A DNA stretch of 32,694 nt from CBDVBL01 sp965555375 (lineage in GTDB: Bacteria > Zixibacteria > MSB-5A5 > UBA10806), in assembly GCA_965555375.1 (NCBI GenBank), contig CBEWDL010000012.1, positions 1 to 32,694 of the forward strand, in the 5' to 3' direction. The notes under the pieces are model-generated. The model ran no database searches. It saw only the letters and a list, made by a program, of their open reading frames with translations, and had not been told where the DNA came from. How positions within the stretch are numbered: position 1 is the stretch's first letter; each line of letters opens with the position of its first letter. Shown here one piece after another: positions 22,415-31,561 of the stretch. The position numbers and the translations under genes are program-made.

Positions 22415-23944
22415 TCAAATCACTCTTCGCTTCAGCTTTCCGATATCGTTCCTGATCGTCTCCCCTTCTTTTTCCCAGCCCGGTTTACCAGCCAGGGAAA
22501 ACATGGCCCGTTTGTATGCCTCCACTCCAGGTTGCACAAACGGATTATGCCCGGCCAGGTACCCCGAAAGAGCCACCGATCGTTCCATCATATAGTAGAA
22601 TTGTCCCAGGTTGAAGGCGTTCCGACGAGGGATATCGATCGTCATGTTGGGTACACCACCCTCGAAATGAGCGAAAGCAGGACCATCGATCACCAGGCGG
22701 TTGACGAAACTCATCGTGTGCCCAGCTTCGGGAAGGTAATTCAGGCCATCCTCATTGTCCGGATCGATTGGGATTTCAACATCATTGTCACTTTCGATAA
22801 GGCGTAGGAAGGTCTCGATAATGTTGCGCTCGCCATCCTGCACCATCTGGCCATTGGCGTGGAGCTTCTCGGAGTACATCGAGGGAGAGACCCACATCCC
22901 GAGACCACGATGACCTTCACTCTCGGGAAAAATCTGCTCCATCCACCGGGTAAGCTGGTAAATAGCGGCCGAATTGGTGGCAACCACCTCGATTTTCTTT
23001 CCCTTCTGGTGGGCCAGATGCCGCACGGCGGCATGAACCATCGCCGGGTTTGACCAGAAATCATCGCCGTCGGTGCGCTCTTTCATGTGCCGGAATCCGG
23101 CCGTGAACTCGTGGATATCAATCCCAGCCATGGCCAGGCCAACCAAGCCGACATCGGTAAGCACCGAAAACCGCCCGCCGACATTGCCGGGCACCACAAA
23201 CGAACGGTACCCGAGGCGCTCAGTTAACGAACGCAGGGCGCCTTTGGTGCTATCGGTCGTGGCGATGATCAGCTCGGCCGCGTTGTCCGGCTGGCGTTCG
23301 TCGAGCATCTGGCGCAGGATGCGAAACGCTATCGCCGTTTCGGTCGTTGTCCCCGACTTGGAGATGACGTTCAGGCCGATGCGCTTGCCCTCCAGCATGT
23401 CGAGTGTATCGCGGAAGTAATCAGGATCGGTGTTCTGGCCCAGGAAATATATCTCCGGGGCGCCGTTTCTTGCCTCACGCGGCAACTGGTTGAAATAGGT
23501 ATGAACCAACGCTTTGAAAGTGGCATCAATACCGAGGTACGACCCGCCGATCCCGAGCGAAACGAAAGCGTCGATTTTGTTAGATAGCTCCGATGTTACC
23601 TGACAAATATCGTCAAGGTGTTCCTCCGTGATCTCATCCGGGAGCGACTGCCATCCGAGCATCGGAGTATCGCCGTCCTTGCAGTCACCTTCGCCGTCCT
23701 TGAGTCGCCGATGCTTTTCCGCAACGGTTGGGGCAAAGCGATCGATCTCGTCAGCCGAGATGAACGGTTCACCGTGTACGGGATTCAGGATATACGTAAT
23801 GTCCAGCGCGATCCGGTTGGCCTCGATAAACGTGGCGTCCGGCGTAAGCGTCCTGGTGCCGGCGACAGAGTCACAATGCCGGGCGACCGTGGCGTTTTCT
23901 TCAAGCAGGGCAAGCATCTTTTTGCCTCTGACTTGAGCTAACAT
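22415..23944 (-). CDS. pgi: Glucose-6-phosphate isomerase
   Basis: A 509-residue cytoplasmic enzyme interconverting glucose 6-phosphate and fructose 6-phosphate. Family motifs are intact: SLGIGGSYLG, the phosphate-binding SKSGTTTETA, VGGRFSVLTDVG (signature 1 region) and a C-terminal PSMYSEKLHANGQ segment around the active site. The gene overlaps the end of fba by 44 bp if the ATG at 23944 is used. A second in-frame ATG at 23917, with AGAGGC 7 bases upstream, reduces the overlap to 17 bp and may be the real start. It lies between fba and glgX in one operon, so gluconeogenic fructose 6-phosphate and glycogen breakdown meet at this step. Confidence 0.95.
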   Translation of the reverse strand: MLAQVRGKKMLALLEENATVARHCDSVAGTRTLTPDATFIEANRIALDITYILNPVHGEPFISADEIDRFAPTVAEKHRRLKDGEGDCKDGDTPMLGWQSLPDEITEEHLDDICQVTSELSNKIDAFVSLGIGGSYLGIDATFKALVHTYFNQLPREARNGAPEIYFLGQNTDPDYFRDTLDMLEGKRIGLNVISKSGTTTETAIAFRILRQMLDERQPDNAAELIIATTDSTKGALRSLTERLGYRSFVVPGNVGGRFSVLTDVGLVGLAMAGIDIHEFTAGFRHMKERTDGDDFWSNPAMVHAAVRHLAHQKGKKIEVVATNSAAIYQLTRWMEQIFPESEGHRGLGMWVSPSMYSEKLHANGQMVQDGERNIIETFLRLIESDNDVEIPIDPDNEDGLNYLPEAGHTMSFVNRLVIDGPAFAHFEGGVPNMTIDIPRRNAFNLGQFYYMMERSVALSGYLAGHNPFVQPGVEAYKRAMFSLAGKPGWEKEGETIRNDIGKLKRRVI

Positions 23945-24866
23945 CGATCCGTCCGGCGCTGCCGAAAAGTTGCATCTTGTGCCTGATCACCTCTATGATG
24001 TCGTCCCGAGCCTGGCCGAGAATCTTCCGAGGATCGAACAGCTCAGGTTTCTCGATAAGAGTCTGACGAACAGAAGCGGTGAAGGCAAGTCTCAAGTCTG
24101 TATCGATATTGATCTTGTTGATACCGTGCTCGATTGCCTTATGGTAAGCCTCATCAGGAACACCCTTGGCATCGGCGATCTGGCCGCCGTATTGTTTGAG
24201 TTTTTCCGTCAACTCTCTGGGCACGCCGCTGGCGCCGTGGAGTACAAGCGGAATGTCGAGACGTTTCTTGATAACGCTGATCCGATCAAAATCGAGCTTG
24301 GCCTCGTCCTTGAACTTATAGGCACCGTGACTGGTTCCAACTGCCACCGCCAAGGCATCGCAACCGCTCTCCTTGACAAACAGCTCGGCTTCATCCGGGT
24401 CGGTCAGGAAGGCGTCCCTGGCATCGACCTTGATTTCATCCTCGATCTCTCCCAAGCACCCCAGCTCAGCCTCGACCGTCACGCCGTACTTGTGGGCATA
24501 ATCTACGACTTCACGGGTAACCTTGATATTGTCTTCCATGGGATGGCGAGAACCATCGATCATCACCGAGGTAAACCCGGCTTCGATACATTCCTTCACC
24601 AGCTCGAACGAAGGACCATGATCCAAATGCAAGGCAACCGGGACGTCCACCCGCTCGGCCTCAGCTTTCACGATAGCCACCAGATTATGGGCCCCGGCAT
24701 ACTTGACGCCGTCCTTTGAAACACCGAGAATGACTGGTAAACCGAGTTCAGCGGCCGTTCTAATCACTGCCTGGGCAAACTCCAAGTTGCTGATATTGAA
24801 CTGGCCAATTGCGTAGTACTCCCGGTGGGCCTCAGTATAGACGTTACTCACCGAAACTAAAGGCAT
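23901..24866 (-). CDS. fba: Class II fructose-bisphosphate aldolase
   Basis: A 321-residue zinc-dependent aldolase joining dihydroxyacetone phosphate and glyceraldehyde 3-phosphate, or splitting fructose 1,6-bisphosphate. Asp82-His83 in LHLDHGPS give the catalytic acid and a zinc ligand, Glu134 in VEAELG and His180 in GTSHGAYKF further ligands, and His210 in LHGASG the third. NINIDTDLR near the C-terminus is the phosphate-binding loop. Length is normal for the GatY/KbaY/Fba class. The aldolase reaction fits the operon best, but tagatose-bisphosphate specificity cannot be excluded from sequence. It is the first gene of fba-pgi-glgX and is divergent from pckA. Confidence 0.93.
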   Translation of the reverse strand: MPLVSVSNVYTEAHREYYAIGQFNISNLEFAQAVIRTAAELGLPVILGVSKDGVKYAGAHNLVAIVKAEAERVDVPVALHLDHGPSFELVKECIEAGFTSVMIDGSRHPMEDNIKVTREVVDYAHKYGVTVEAELGCLGEIEDEIKVDARDAFLTDPDEAELFVKESGCDALAVAVGTSHGAYKFKDEAKLDFDRISVIKKRLDIPLVLHGASGVPRELTEKLKQYGGQIADAKGVPDEAYHKAIEHGINKINIDTDLRLAFTASVRQTLIEKPELFDPRKILGQARDDIIEVIRHKMQLFGSAGRIDVSSSQRQKDACPA

Positions 24867-25129
24867 AATAACACCCCATAAACTTCGGAGACTCAGATTT
24901 CATCCGTTTAACTACACACCTTTTAGAGGTATATAGCTTGGTATCGGCAGGTAATATTGATGGCTCCAGTGCAGGGCAATGGATATCTCGTGTCGGAAAA
25001 TCGGTTGATTTCAATGGTTGCAAATTTACCAGGCATAATCAAGAAGAAACCATTTTATGCCGATTAATCACGATAAATAAGGAATACTGATTATAACAAC
25101 TATTCAGCACAACACAAAGGAGAAGGGTC
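24867..25129. promoter_or_regulatory. Divergent control region between fba and pckA
   Basis: This 263-bp gap must hold the promoters of two operons reading outward (fba-pgi-glgX and pckA-glgP). The pckA ribosome-binding site, AAAGGAGA, lies 8-9 bases before its ATG. No clear consensus promoter or operator stands out, so the exact sites are not assigned. Confidence 0.5.
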
Positions 25130-26764
25130 ATGGCTACGAAACGTCTTATCAGCGAGTATGGCCTTGAAAATCATGGACTTACAAACCTCTCGCAGGCCCA
25201 TTGGAACTACAATACACCAATGCTTTACGAAGAGGCTATCCGCAACGGTGAGGGCATGCTGGGCCATCTGGGACCGCTAGTCGTCCGAACCGGGTTGCAT
25301 ACCGGCCGGGCGGCCAAAGACAAGTTTATCGTCGAGGAATCAGGCTCCCAGGACAAAGTCTGGTGGGGGAAAGTGAATAAGCCATTCCAGGCCGCCAAAT
25401 TCGACATCATGTTCCGACGTCTTGAGGCTTATCTGCAAGGTCGGTCTCTGTACGTTCAGGATTGCTACGCCGGCCATGACGCTCGTTATCGTCTGCCGGT
25501 CCGTGTCATTACCGAGACTGCCTGGCACAACCTTTTTGCTCGAACGATACTCATCCAGGCCCGCTGGGAAGAGCTGGAGAAACATGTACCGCAGTTCACA
25601 GTTCTGCACGTTCCGCATTTCCACGCTATCCCAGAGATCGACGGAACCAATTCGGAGGCATTCATTCTTCTGAACCTGAGCCGAAGACTGGTCCTTATCG
25701 GTGGCACCGGATATGCCGGTGAAATCAAGAAATCAGTGTTCACCGTGTTAAACTACTTGTTGCCTCAAGAAAATGTGTTGTCTATGCATTGCAGCGCCAA
25801 TATCGGTCCGGACGGCGACACGGCCCTGTTCTTTGGTCTTTCGGGCACAGGCAAGACGACCCTTTCGGCTGATCCCAACCGTCGCCTGATTGGCGACGAC
25901 GAGCACGGCTGGAGTGCCGACGGAATCTTCAATTTCGAAGGCGGCTGCTATGCCAAGGTTATAAGGCTGGACCCGGAGTCAGAGCCGCAGATCTATGCCA
26001 CCACTCGCCGATTTGGCACCATTCTCGAAAATGTCGGATTTGACCCTGTTACCCGTCGCTTCGATCTGGATGACGGTTCCCTGACCGAGAATACACGCGC
26101 CGCCTATCCGCTGCGCCACATCCCCAATGTCCTCAAAGAGGGAAAAGGCGGACACCCGCATAATGTCATAATGCTTACTGCGGACGCCTTTGGCGTTATG
26201 CCCCCGATTTCTAAGCTGACGCCCGAACAAGCAATGTATCACTTCATCTCCGGCTACACAGCCAAAGTCGCTGGCACTGAGGCCGGTATCACCGAACCGC
26301 AGGCAACCTTCTCGGCCTGTTTTGGCGCACCCTTTATGGTTTTGCATCCTTCGCGCTACGCTGAGTTGCTAGCCGAAAGGATCCGCAAACACAAAGTAAA
26401 CTGCTGGCTGGTCAATACCGGTTGGACCGGAGGTCCGTATGGTGTCGGCAAACGGATGAAGATCAATCACACTCGAGCCATGCTTAATGCCGCCATCGAA
26501 GGCAAGCTTGATAATGTCTTCTACGAACCGGATCCAATCTTTGGCGTTCAGGTGCCGACCGAGTGCCCTGGCGTGCCAGACGAAGTCCTCAATGCCAGAA
26601 ACACCTGGGATGACAAGGAAGCTTATGATAAAAGCGCTGAGCATTTGGCCGGGCTATTTGAGAAGAACTTCCGGGACTATGCTGACAAATGCGCGGATAA
26701 AGTCGCCGCGGCGGGCCCGAAGGCTGGTGCCTCGGTAGCGCGAGTGCAGCATGTTACCCATTAA
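25130..26764 (+). CDS. pckA: Phosphoenolpyruvate carboxykinase (ATP)
   Basis: A 544-residue cytoplasmic enzyme converting oxaloacetate and ATP to phosphoenolpyruvate, the entry step of gluconeogenesis. The kinase-1a P-loop is GLSGTGKTT (236-244), followed by the metal-binding region RLIGDDEHGW (252-261). RTGLHTGRAAKDKF (53-66) binds the substrate, and GGTGYAGEIKKS (191-202) and HCSANIG (220-226) carry active-site Lys and His residues of the ATP-dependent type. Length is typical (about 530-545). The enzyme can also run in the carboxylating direction in fermenters. The next gene, glgP, starts 34 bp downstream. Confidence 0.97.
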   Translation: MATKRLISEYGLENHGLTNLSQAHWNYNTPMLYEEAIRNGEGMLGHLGPLVVRTGLHTGRAAKDKFIVEESGSQDKVWWGKVNKPFQAAKFDIMFRRLEAYLQGRSLYVQDCYAGHDARYRLPVRVITETAWHNLFARTILIQARWEELEKHVPQFTVLHVPHFHAIPEIDGTNSEAFILLNLSRRLVLIGGTGYAGEIKKSVFTVLNYLLPQENVLSMHCSANIGPDGDTALFFGLSGTGKTTLSADPNRRLIGDDEHGWSADGIFNFEGGCYAKVIRLDPESEPQIYATTRRFGTILENVGFDPVTRRFDLDDGSLTENTRAAYPLRHIPNVLKEGKGGHPHNVIMLTADAFGVMPPISKLTPEQAMYHFISGYTAKVAGTEAGITEPQATFSACFGAPFMVLHPSRYAELLAERIRKHKVNCWLVNTGWTGGPYGVGKRMKINHTRAMLNAAIEGKLDNVFYEPDPIFGVQVPTECPGVPDEVLNARNTWDDKEAYDKSAEHLAGLFEKNFRDYADKCADKVAAAGPKAGASVARVQHVTH

Positions 26765-26798
26765 CAGAGCCCTCTTTGGGAGCAACAGGGAGAAGAAA

Positions 26799-29417
26799 AT
26801 GCCAATATCTTATGATACGTACAGAGTGAAAGCGTTTCTTCCGAAAGAGCTTGAGCCACTATCCGAATTAGCTTACAACCTTCACTGGTGTTGGGATCAC
26901 GATACTATCGATCTCTTCCACCGGCTGGATCGCGATCTTTGGAATGAGACCAATCATAATCCAGCCAAGATGCTGGGAACAATCAAACAGGACAAGCTGG
27001 CGAAGGCGATAGAGGACGATGGCTTTATGGATCAGCTACGGCGGTCCTATAGGACCCTGGAAGAGACTCTGACTGGTCGCACCTGGTTTGAGGATAAGTA
27101 TGGCAAGTTTGATTCCCCCAAGATAGCTTATTTCTCGATGGAGTTTGGCCTGACCGAGTGCCTCCCGATTTACTCGGGAGGCCTAGGAATTCTGGCGGGT
27201 GATCATCTAAAATCAGCCAGCGAGCTCGGTTTACCACTTGTAGGCGTTGGGTTGCTCTATCAGCAGGGCTATTTCCAGCAATACCTTAATGCTGACGGCT
27301 GGCAACAGGAAATGTACACAGATAACGACTTTTATAACCTACCCATAAAGCTTGAAATCGGCCAGAACGGAGCGCCCGTCATGGTGGAGATTCCATTTCC
27401 CGGGCGTACCGTCTGTGCCCAGATATGGCGTGCCCAGATTGGTCGGATTCCACTATACCTGCTGGACACAAATGTTACGCAAAACCAACCCGATGATCGT
27501 GAAATCACCGGTCAGCTTTATGGCGGTGATGAAGAAAACCGTATAAAACAAGAGATAGTACTTGGCGTAGGTGGGATGATCGCCCTGCGGACACTAAATA
27601 TACATATCCACGTTTGTCACATGAATGAAGGGCATGCAGCTTTCATGGCACTGGAGCGCATAAGACACCGGAAGCAAAAAGATGGATTAAGTACCGAGGA
27701 AGCCTTGGAAGCTGTCAAGAGTGGCACCTTCTTCACAACCCATACGCCAGTCCCAGCCGGAATAGATGTTTTTACACAATCGCTGGTTGAGAAATACTTG
27801 CAGCCTATTTCGGAAGGTAGCGATATCGGCCTGCATGAATTTATGGCCATGGGAAGAGAGAACGCGAACGATCAATCCGAACCGTTCAACATGGCTCTAC
27901 TGGCGCTACGGACCACCGCCTCAGCCAATGGTGTAAGCCGTCTGCATGGTGAAGTGTCTCGAAAGATGTTCAGGTCAATCTGGCCTAAAACACCACTTGA
28001 CGAAGTACCTATTGGGCATATAACCAACGGTATTCATATGCGTTCGTGGACATCATACGAAATGACAGCCCTACTTCGGCGCTATCTTGGCCCGGATTGG
28101 CTGAAGAACCCGGCCGATCAGACGACCTGGCAGCGCGTGGAGAGAATCCCCGATGTCGAACTCTGGCGGGTTCATGAACGCCGGAGAGAACGCCTGATTG
28201 CCTTCACTCGTCGCCGGCTGGTAACCCAGTTGTGGCGTCGCGGTGCCAGCGCCCGGGATATCGAAGCCGCCGGCGAGGTGCTGAATCCGGAAGCCCTGAC
28301 CATAGGTTTCGCCCGAAGATTTGCGACCTATAAGAGAGCCACGCTTCTATTTCGAGATCCTGTTCGCTTGAAAAAGATCCTTACGGATCAGGAACGACCG
28401 GTCCAATTCATCTTTGCCGGCAAGGCACATCCTCGGGATAACAAAGGCAAGAGTCTGATCAGGGAGTTGATACATTTCGCCCGAGACGAAAACATCCGAA
28501 ACCATTTCATATTCATCGAGAATTACGATATCAATGTGGCTCGGTATCTTGTTGAAGGAGTTGATGTCTGGATGAACAATCCCTGTCGCCCGATGGAGGC
28601 GAGTGGAACCAGCGGGATGAAAGTTGTTCCAAACGGCGGACTGAATCTGAGCGTGCTGGACGGTTGGTGGTGCGAAGGGTACGCTCACGATACCGGCTGG
28701 GCTATCGGCGATGGCGAAGATTATGATGATCCAGAACTTCAGAACGATGTGGAAAGCAAGGCTCTCTATAATGTGCTGGAGAATGACCTTATACCTTTGT
28801 TCTATGATCGCCGGGCAAACAAACCGCCGCGACGGTGGATAGCTATGATGAAAAGTTCTATGCGTAAACTGGGACCTGTCTTCAGTACTAATCGCATGGT
28901 ACAGGAGTACACCAATAACTTTTATATGAACGCCTATAGGAACTGGAAAAAACTATCGGCTGATGACTTCGCTCAAACAAAGCAACTCGTTCAATGGAAG
29001 CAGCGCATCGAATCCAGTTGGGATCAGGTAGAGATATTGGATGCCCGGGTAGAGAGTGAGAAAGCAGAGGTGGGATGTGCGGTGAAGGCAGAAGCCCGGG
29101 TCAAACTTGGGCCGTTAGATCCTGAAGATGTCCGGGTTCAGGTATACAGCGGACCTCTGGACAGAAATCGTAATGTACGGGATAGTAGTATTGAAGAAAT
29201 GAAATGTGTCGGCAAGACTGGTGACGGATTATACAACTACCAAACATATATCGGCTGTGATGAAAGTGGCTTGTTTGGATATTCGATTCGAATCATGCCA
29301 AGCCATCCCAATATATTCGATCACTTCGGCCTGGAGAAAATGCGCTGGATTGGTGATCGCCGGCACCAGGCAAGTGTCCGGGAAGCCTGCTATTCTGATG
29401 GTGTAGGTGTTTGCTGA
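26799..29417 (+). CDS. glgP: Alpha-glucan (glycogen) phosphorylase, GT35
   Basis: An 872-residue enzyme that releases glucose 1-phosphate from the non-reducing ends of glycogen. The start at 26799 is preceded by AGGGAGAAG at a good distance; an ATG at 26751 lies inside the end of pckA and adds 16 residues unlike the family. The N-terminal part (residues about 8-110) matches the DUF3417 segment of the TIGR02094-type phosphorylases (LAYNLHWCWDHDT). The catalytic core has YFSMEFGL and PIYSGGLGILAGDHLKSASE. The pyridoxal-phosphate Lys608 is in EASGTSGMKVVPNGG. The C-terminal 100 or so residues form an extra beta-rich piece seen in this subfamily. Co-transcription with pckA links storage breakdown to gluconeogenesis. 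Confidence 0.96.
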   Translation: MPISYDTYRVKAFLPKELEPLSELAYNLHWCWDHDTIDLFHRLDRDLWNETNHNPAKMLGTIKQDKLAKAIEDDGFMDQLRRSYRTLEETLTGRTWFEDKYGKFDSPKIAYFSMEFGLTECLPIYSGGLGILAGDHLKSASELGLPLVGVGLLYQQGYFQQYLNADGWQQEMYTDNDFYNLPIKLEIGQNGAPVMVEIPFPGRTVCAQIWRAQIGRIPLYLLDTNVTQNQPDDREITGQLYGGDEENRIKQEIVLGVGGMIALRTLNIHIHVCHMNEGHAAFMALERIRHRKQKDGLSTEEALEAVKSGTFFTTHTPVPAGIDVFTQSLVEKYLQPISEGSDIGLHEFMAMGRENANDQSEPFNMALLALRTTASANGVSRLHGEVSRKMFRSIWPKTPLDEVPIGHITNGIHMRSWTSYEMTALLRRYLGPDWLKNPADQTTWQRVERIPDVELWRVHERRRERLIAFTRRRLVTQLWRRGASARDIEAAGEVLNPEALTIGFARRFATYKRATLLFRDPVRLKKILTDQERPVQFIFAGKAHPRDNKGKSLIRELIHFARDENIRNHFIFIENYDINVARYLVEGVDVWMNNPCRPMEASGTSGMKVVPNGGLNLSVLDGWWCEGYAHDTGWAIGDGEDYDDPELQNDVESKALYNVLENDLIPLFYDRRANKPPRRWIAMMKSSMRKLGPVFSTNRMVQEYTNNFYMNAYRNWKKLSADDFAQTKQLVQWKQRIESSWDQVEILDARVESEKAEVGCAVKAEARVKLGPLDPEDVRVQVYSGPLDRNRNVRDSSIEEMKCVGKTGDGLYNYQTYIGCDESGLFGYSIRIMPSHPNIFDHFGLEKMRWIGDRRHQASVREACYSDGVGVC

Positions 29418-29459
29418 TGCACCCCACTAACCATTGGAAATATCTGAAGGGGCCGGTGA

Positions 29460-29876
29460 GTGGAGCTTATTAGGGCAATTGTAGCACAAAGCGAACCGTT
29501 ATTACTATTCCTTGTTATCGGTATCGGCTTTCTGCTGGGACAGATTAGCTATCGTGGATTCAAGCTGGGCATGGCAGGTGTGCTGTTTGCCGGGTTGTTT
29601 TTCGGCGCTTGGCGACCGGACGGTGCCGAGCCGTTCACAATAGCCCACCAGGTGATGCAGATTGGCCTTATACTTTTTGTCTATACTATTGGACTCAGCA
29701 GCGGAGCGGGTTTCTTCGCCTCACTTAAAAATAACGGATTTCGCTTCAATATTGCTCTTGTCTGTGCCCTCAGCATGGGGGCAGTTACAGCCCTGACCGC
29801 AGGACTTTGGATGGGCTTTGAACCCGGTCAGATTGCGGGTGTTTTCTGCGGAGGACTTACCAATACGCCAATGTAG
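29460..29876 (+). CDS. N-terminal fragment of an AspT/YidE-type membrane transporter
   Basis: Starts with GTG (29460), with AAGGGG about 8 bases upstream, 42 bp after glgP. The 138 residues hold four or so membrane segments (LLLFLVIGIGFLLGQI; GMAGVLFAGLFFGAW; MQIGLILFVYTIGLSSG; IALVCALSMGAVTALTA). YTIGLSSGAGFF and FCGGLTNTPM match the first duplicated domain of the AspT/YidE/YbjL family of putative antiporters. Full-length members have about 530-560 residues; here a TAG follows immediately after TNTP. No continuation was found in the 270 bp downstream in any frame, so this is a broken gene and probably not functional. Confidence 0.75.
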   Translation: MELIRAIVAQSEPLLLFLVIGIGFLLGQISYRGFKLGMAGVLFAGLFFGAWRPDGAEPFTIAHQVMQIGLILFVYTIGLSSGAGFFASLKNNGFRFNIALVCALSMGAVTALTAGLWMGFEPGQIAGVFCGGLTNTPM

Positions 29877-29952
29877 GTCTTCAAATGAATCCGGATAAGT
29901 TGTATCTTAAAATAAGAGACACTTTTTCGATTAGCAAGCCCTTTTCAACACC

Positions 29953-29991
29953 AGAAAGCACCACAGATATACCACTCGTTGTTGACGCGGG
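29953..29991 (+). repeat. Second dispersed repeat, copy 2
   Basis: AGATATACCACTCGTTGTTG at 29965-29984 is identical to 19221-19240 and is followed by ACGCGGG. It lies 89 bp beyond the stop of the broken transporter gene. Confidence 0.7.
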
Positions 29992-30047
29992 GAAAAGCGC
30001 ACCTTTTATAAACCGTCGTAACTCCTTAAAAGACAATTAGCGGCGCA

Positions 30048-30080
30048 GGGACTCGAATCCCGGATTTGCAAATACGCCTT
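30048..30080 (-). pseudogene. tRNA 3'-end-like remnant
   Basis: On the minus strand GCAAATC-CGGGATTCGAGTCCCTG-CGCCGCTA resembles the variable loop, T arm and acceptor 3' side of a tRNA; the T stem has one mismatch and one wobble pair. No D or anticodon arm, nor a 5' acceptor strand complementary to CGCCGC, is found next to it. Confidence 0.3.
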
Positions 30081-30146
30081 TTTATGATCTCTTTGAAGTC
30101 AACAAATGAGGGTAAAAGTATCCAAGATGTTCCGAAACTCTGCAGT

Positions 30147-31550
30147 TCAGATGGAGCAGAGGTGTTCATGCATAGATCTGGCGGCCTTGCGCCCGGCTCC
30201 CATGGCCAGGATAACAGTTGCTGCCCCGGTCACCACATCTCCCCCGGCCCATACCCTGTCCCTGGAGGTTTTACCGGTTTCCTCATCAGCGACGATGTTT
30301 CCTTTCTTACCAACTTCCAGTCCGGCTGTGGTGGCCGCGATGAGGGGATTGGGGCTATTACCGATGGCGCAGACCACAGCGTCCATGGGCAGAATAGTCT
30401 CGGAACCCTCGATGGGAACGGGTCTTCTCCTTCCAGAGGAGTCAGGCTCACCCAATTCCATCTTCAAATATTCGATTTCCTTCAGCCATCCGTTTTCATC
30501 GCCAATGTATCGAATGGGCAGGGTCAGAAAGTCAAAAATGACTCCTTCCTCCTCCGCATTCTCTATCTCCTCCAAACGTGCTGGAAGCTCTTGCTTGGAT
30601 CTCCTATAGATAATCCTGGACTCTGCCCCGAGCCTCAAGGCGGTCCTGGCGCAGTCCATGGCCACGTTTCCTCCGCCTATGACGGCAACCTTTTTATGAT
30701 TCTTCACCGGAGTACGGAACTGAGGAAAGAGAAAACCCTTCATCAGGTTCATCCTGGTCAGATATTCATTTGCCGAATAAACACCATTCAGATTTTCGCC
30801 GGGAATGTCCATAAACCAGGGAAGTCCGGCCCCGGAACCGATAAAGACAGCGTCAAATTCCTCCAGAAGGTTGTCTAATGGTTTGGTCTTGCCGACTACA
30901 AAGTCGATCACCACCTTGACGCCGAGCTTCTTGAGATAGTCGACTTCTCTGCTCACGATAGCTTTGGGAAGTCGGAACTCCGGGATACCGTAAATCAGGA
31001 CTCCTCCCATTTCATGCAGAGCTTCAAAGATGGTCACCTGATGCCCTAATTTTATCAGATCGCCGGCCACGGTCAATCCTGCAGGTCCTCCGCCGACGAC
31101 AGCCACATTTCTACCGGTAGCCGGCATAATTTCGGGCATCTCAAGCTCACCTTGCTCAGCTTCCCAGTCAGCCAGGAACCGTTCCAGGCGACCAATTGCG
31201 CTCTGCGCTCCTTTGACTCGCAGTACGCACACTTCTTCGCACTGTTCCTCCTGAGGGCACACCCGACCGCAGATCGCGGGAAGGCAGTTTTTTTCCTTCA
31301 GTATCCTGATTCCGGCGGAAAAGTCCCCCTCAGCGACGCATTTGATAAATCCGGGAATGTCTATTTCCACCGGACACTTCGAAACACACTTTGGCTTTTT
31401 GCACTGTAAACATCGCTTTGCCTCTTCTACCGCAATTTCAACAGGATAGCCCAAAGCCACTTCGTTGAAATTATGCCTTCGGACCTGGGCCGGCTGTTTG
31501 GGCATTTCTCTTCTATTTAAGTCCAGCTTTTTTCGTTGCGGTTCAGACAT
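30147..31550 (-). CDS. nfnB: NADPH-binding subunit of electron-bifurcating ferredoxin:NADP+ oxidoreductase (NfnB / GltA-like)
   Basis: A 467-residue flavoprotein. In NfnAB complexes it binds NADPH and the bifurcating FAD, coupling NADPH oxidation to reduction of NAD+ and ferredoxin, or the reverse. The N-terminus has two [4Fe-4S] cysteine sets: CLQCKKPKCVSKCP, then CGRVCPQEEQCEEVC. The FAD site is VVGGGPAGLTVAG and the NADP site VIGGGNVAMDCARTA; GDVVTGAATVILAMGAGR is the C-terminal flavin motif. On its own it resembles the glutamate synthase small subunit, but the adjacent FAD/NAD-binding NfnA-type gene 11 bp upstream makes the Nfn assignment much more likely. It is the last gene of the operon in this window. 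Confidence 0.9.
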   Translation of the reverse strand: MSEPQRKKLDLNRREMPKQPAQVRRHNFNEVALGYPVEIAVEEAKRCLQCKKPKCVSKCPVEIDIPGFIKCVAEGDFSAGIRILKEKNCLPAICGRVCPQEEQCEEVCVLRVKGAQSAIGRLERFLADWEAEQGELEMPEIMPATGRNVAVVGGGPAGLTVAGDLIKLGHQVTIFEALHEMGGVLIYGIPEFRLPKAIVSREVDYLKKLGVKVVIDFVVGKTKPLDNLLEEFDAVFIGSGAGLPWFMDIPGENLNGVYSANEYLTRMNLMKGFLFPQFRTPVKNHKKVAVIGGGNVAMDCARTALRLGAESRIIYRRSKQELPARLEEIENAEEEGVIFDFLTLPIRYIGDENGWLKEIEYLKMELGEPDSSGRRRPVPIEGSETILPMDAVVCAIGNSPNPLIAATTAGLEVGKKGNIVADEETGKTSRDRVWAGGDVVTGAATVILAMGAGRKAARSMHEHLCSI

Positions 31551-31561
31551 AACACGTTTTT

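Noticed and set aside
26751..26798. Upstream ATG start for glgP
   Set aside because: It overlaps the end of pckA and lacks a ribosome-binding site; 26799 has one and begins with the family N-terminus.
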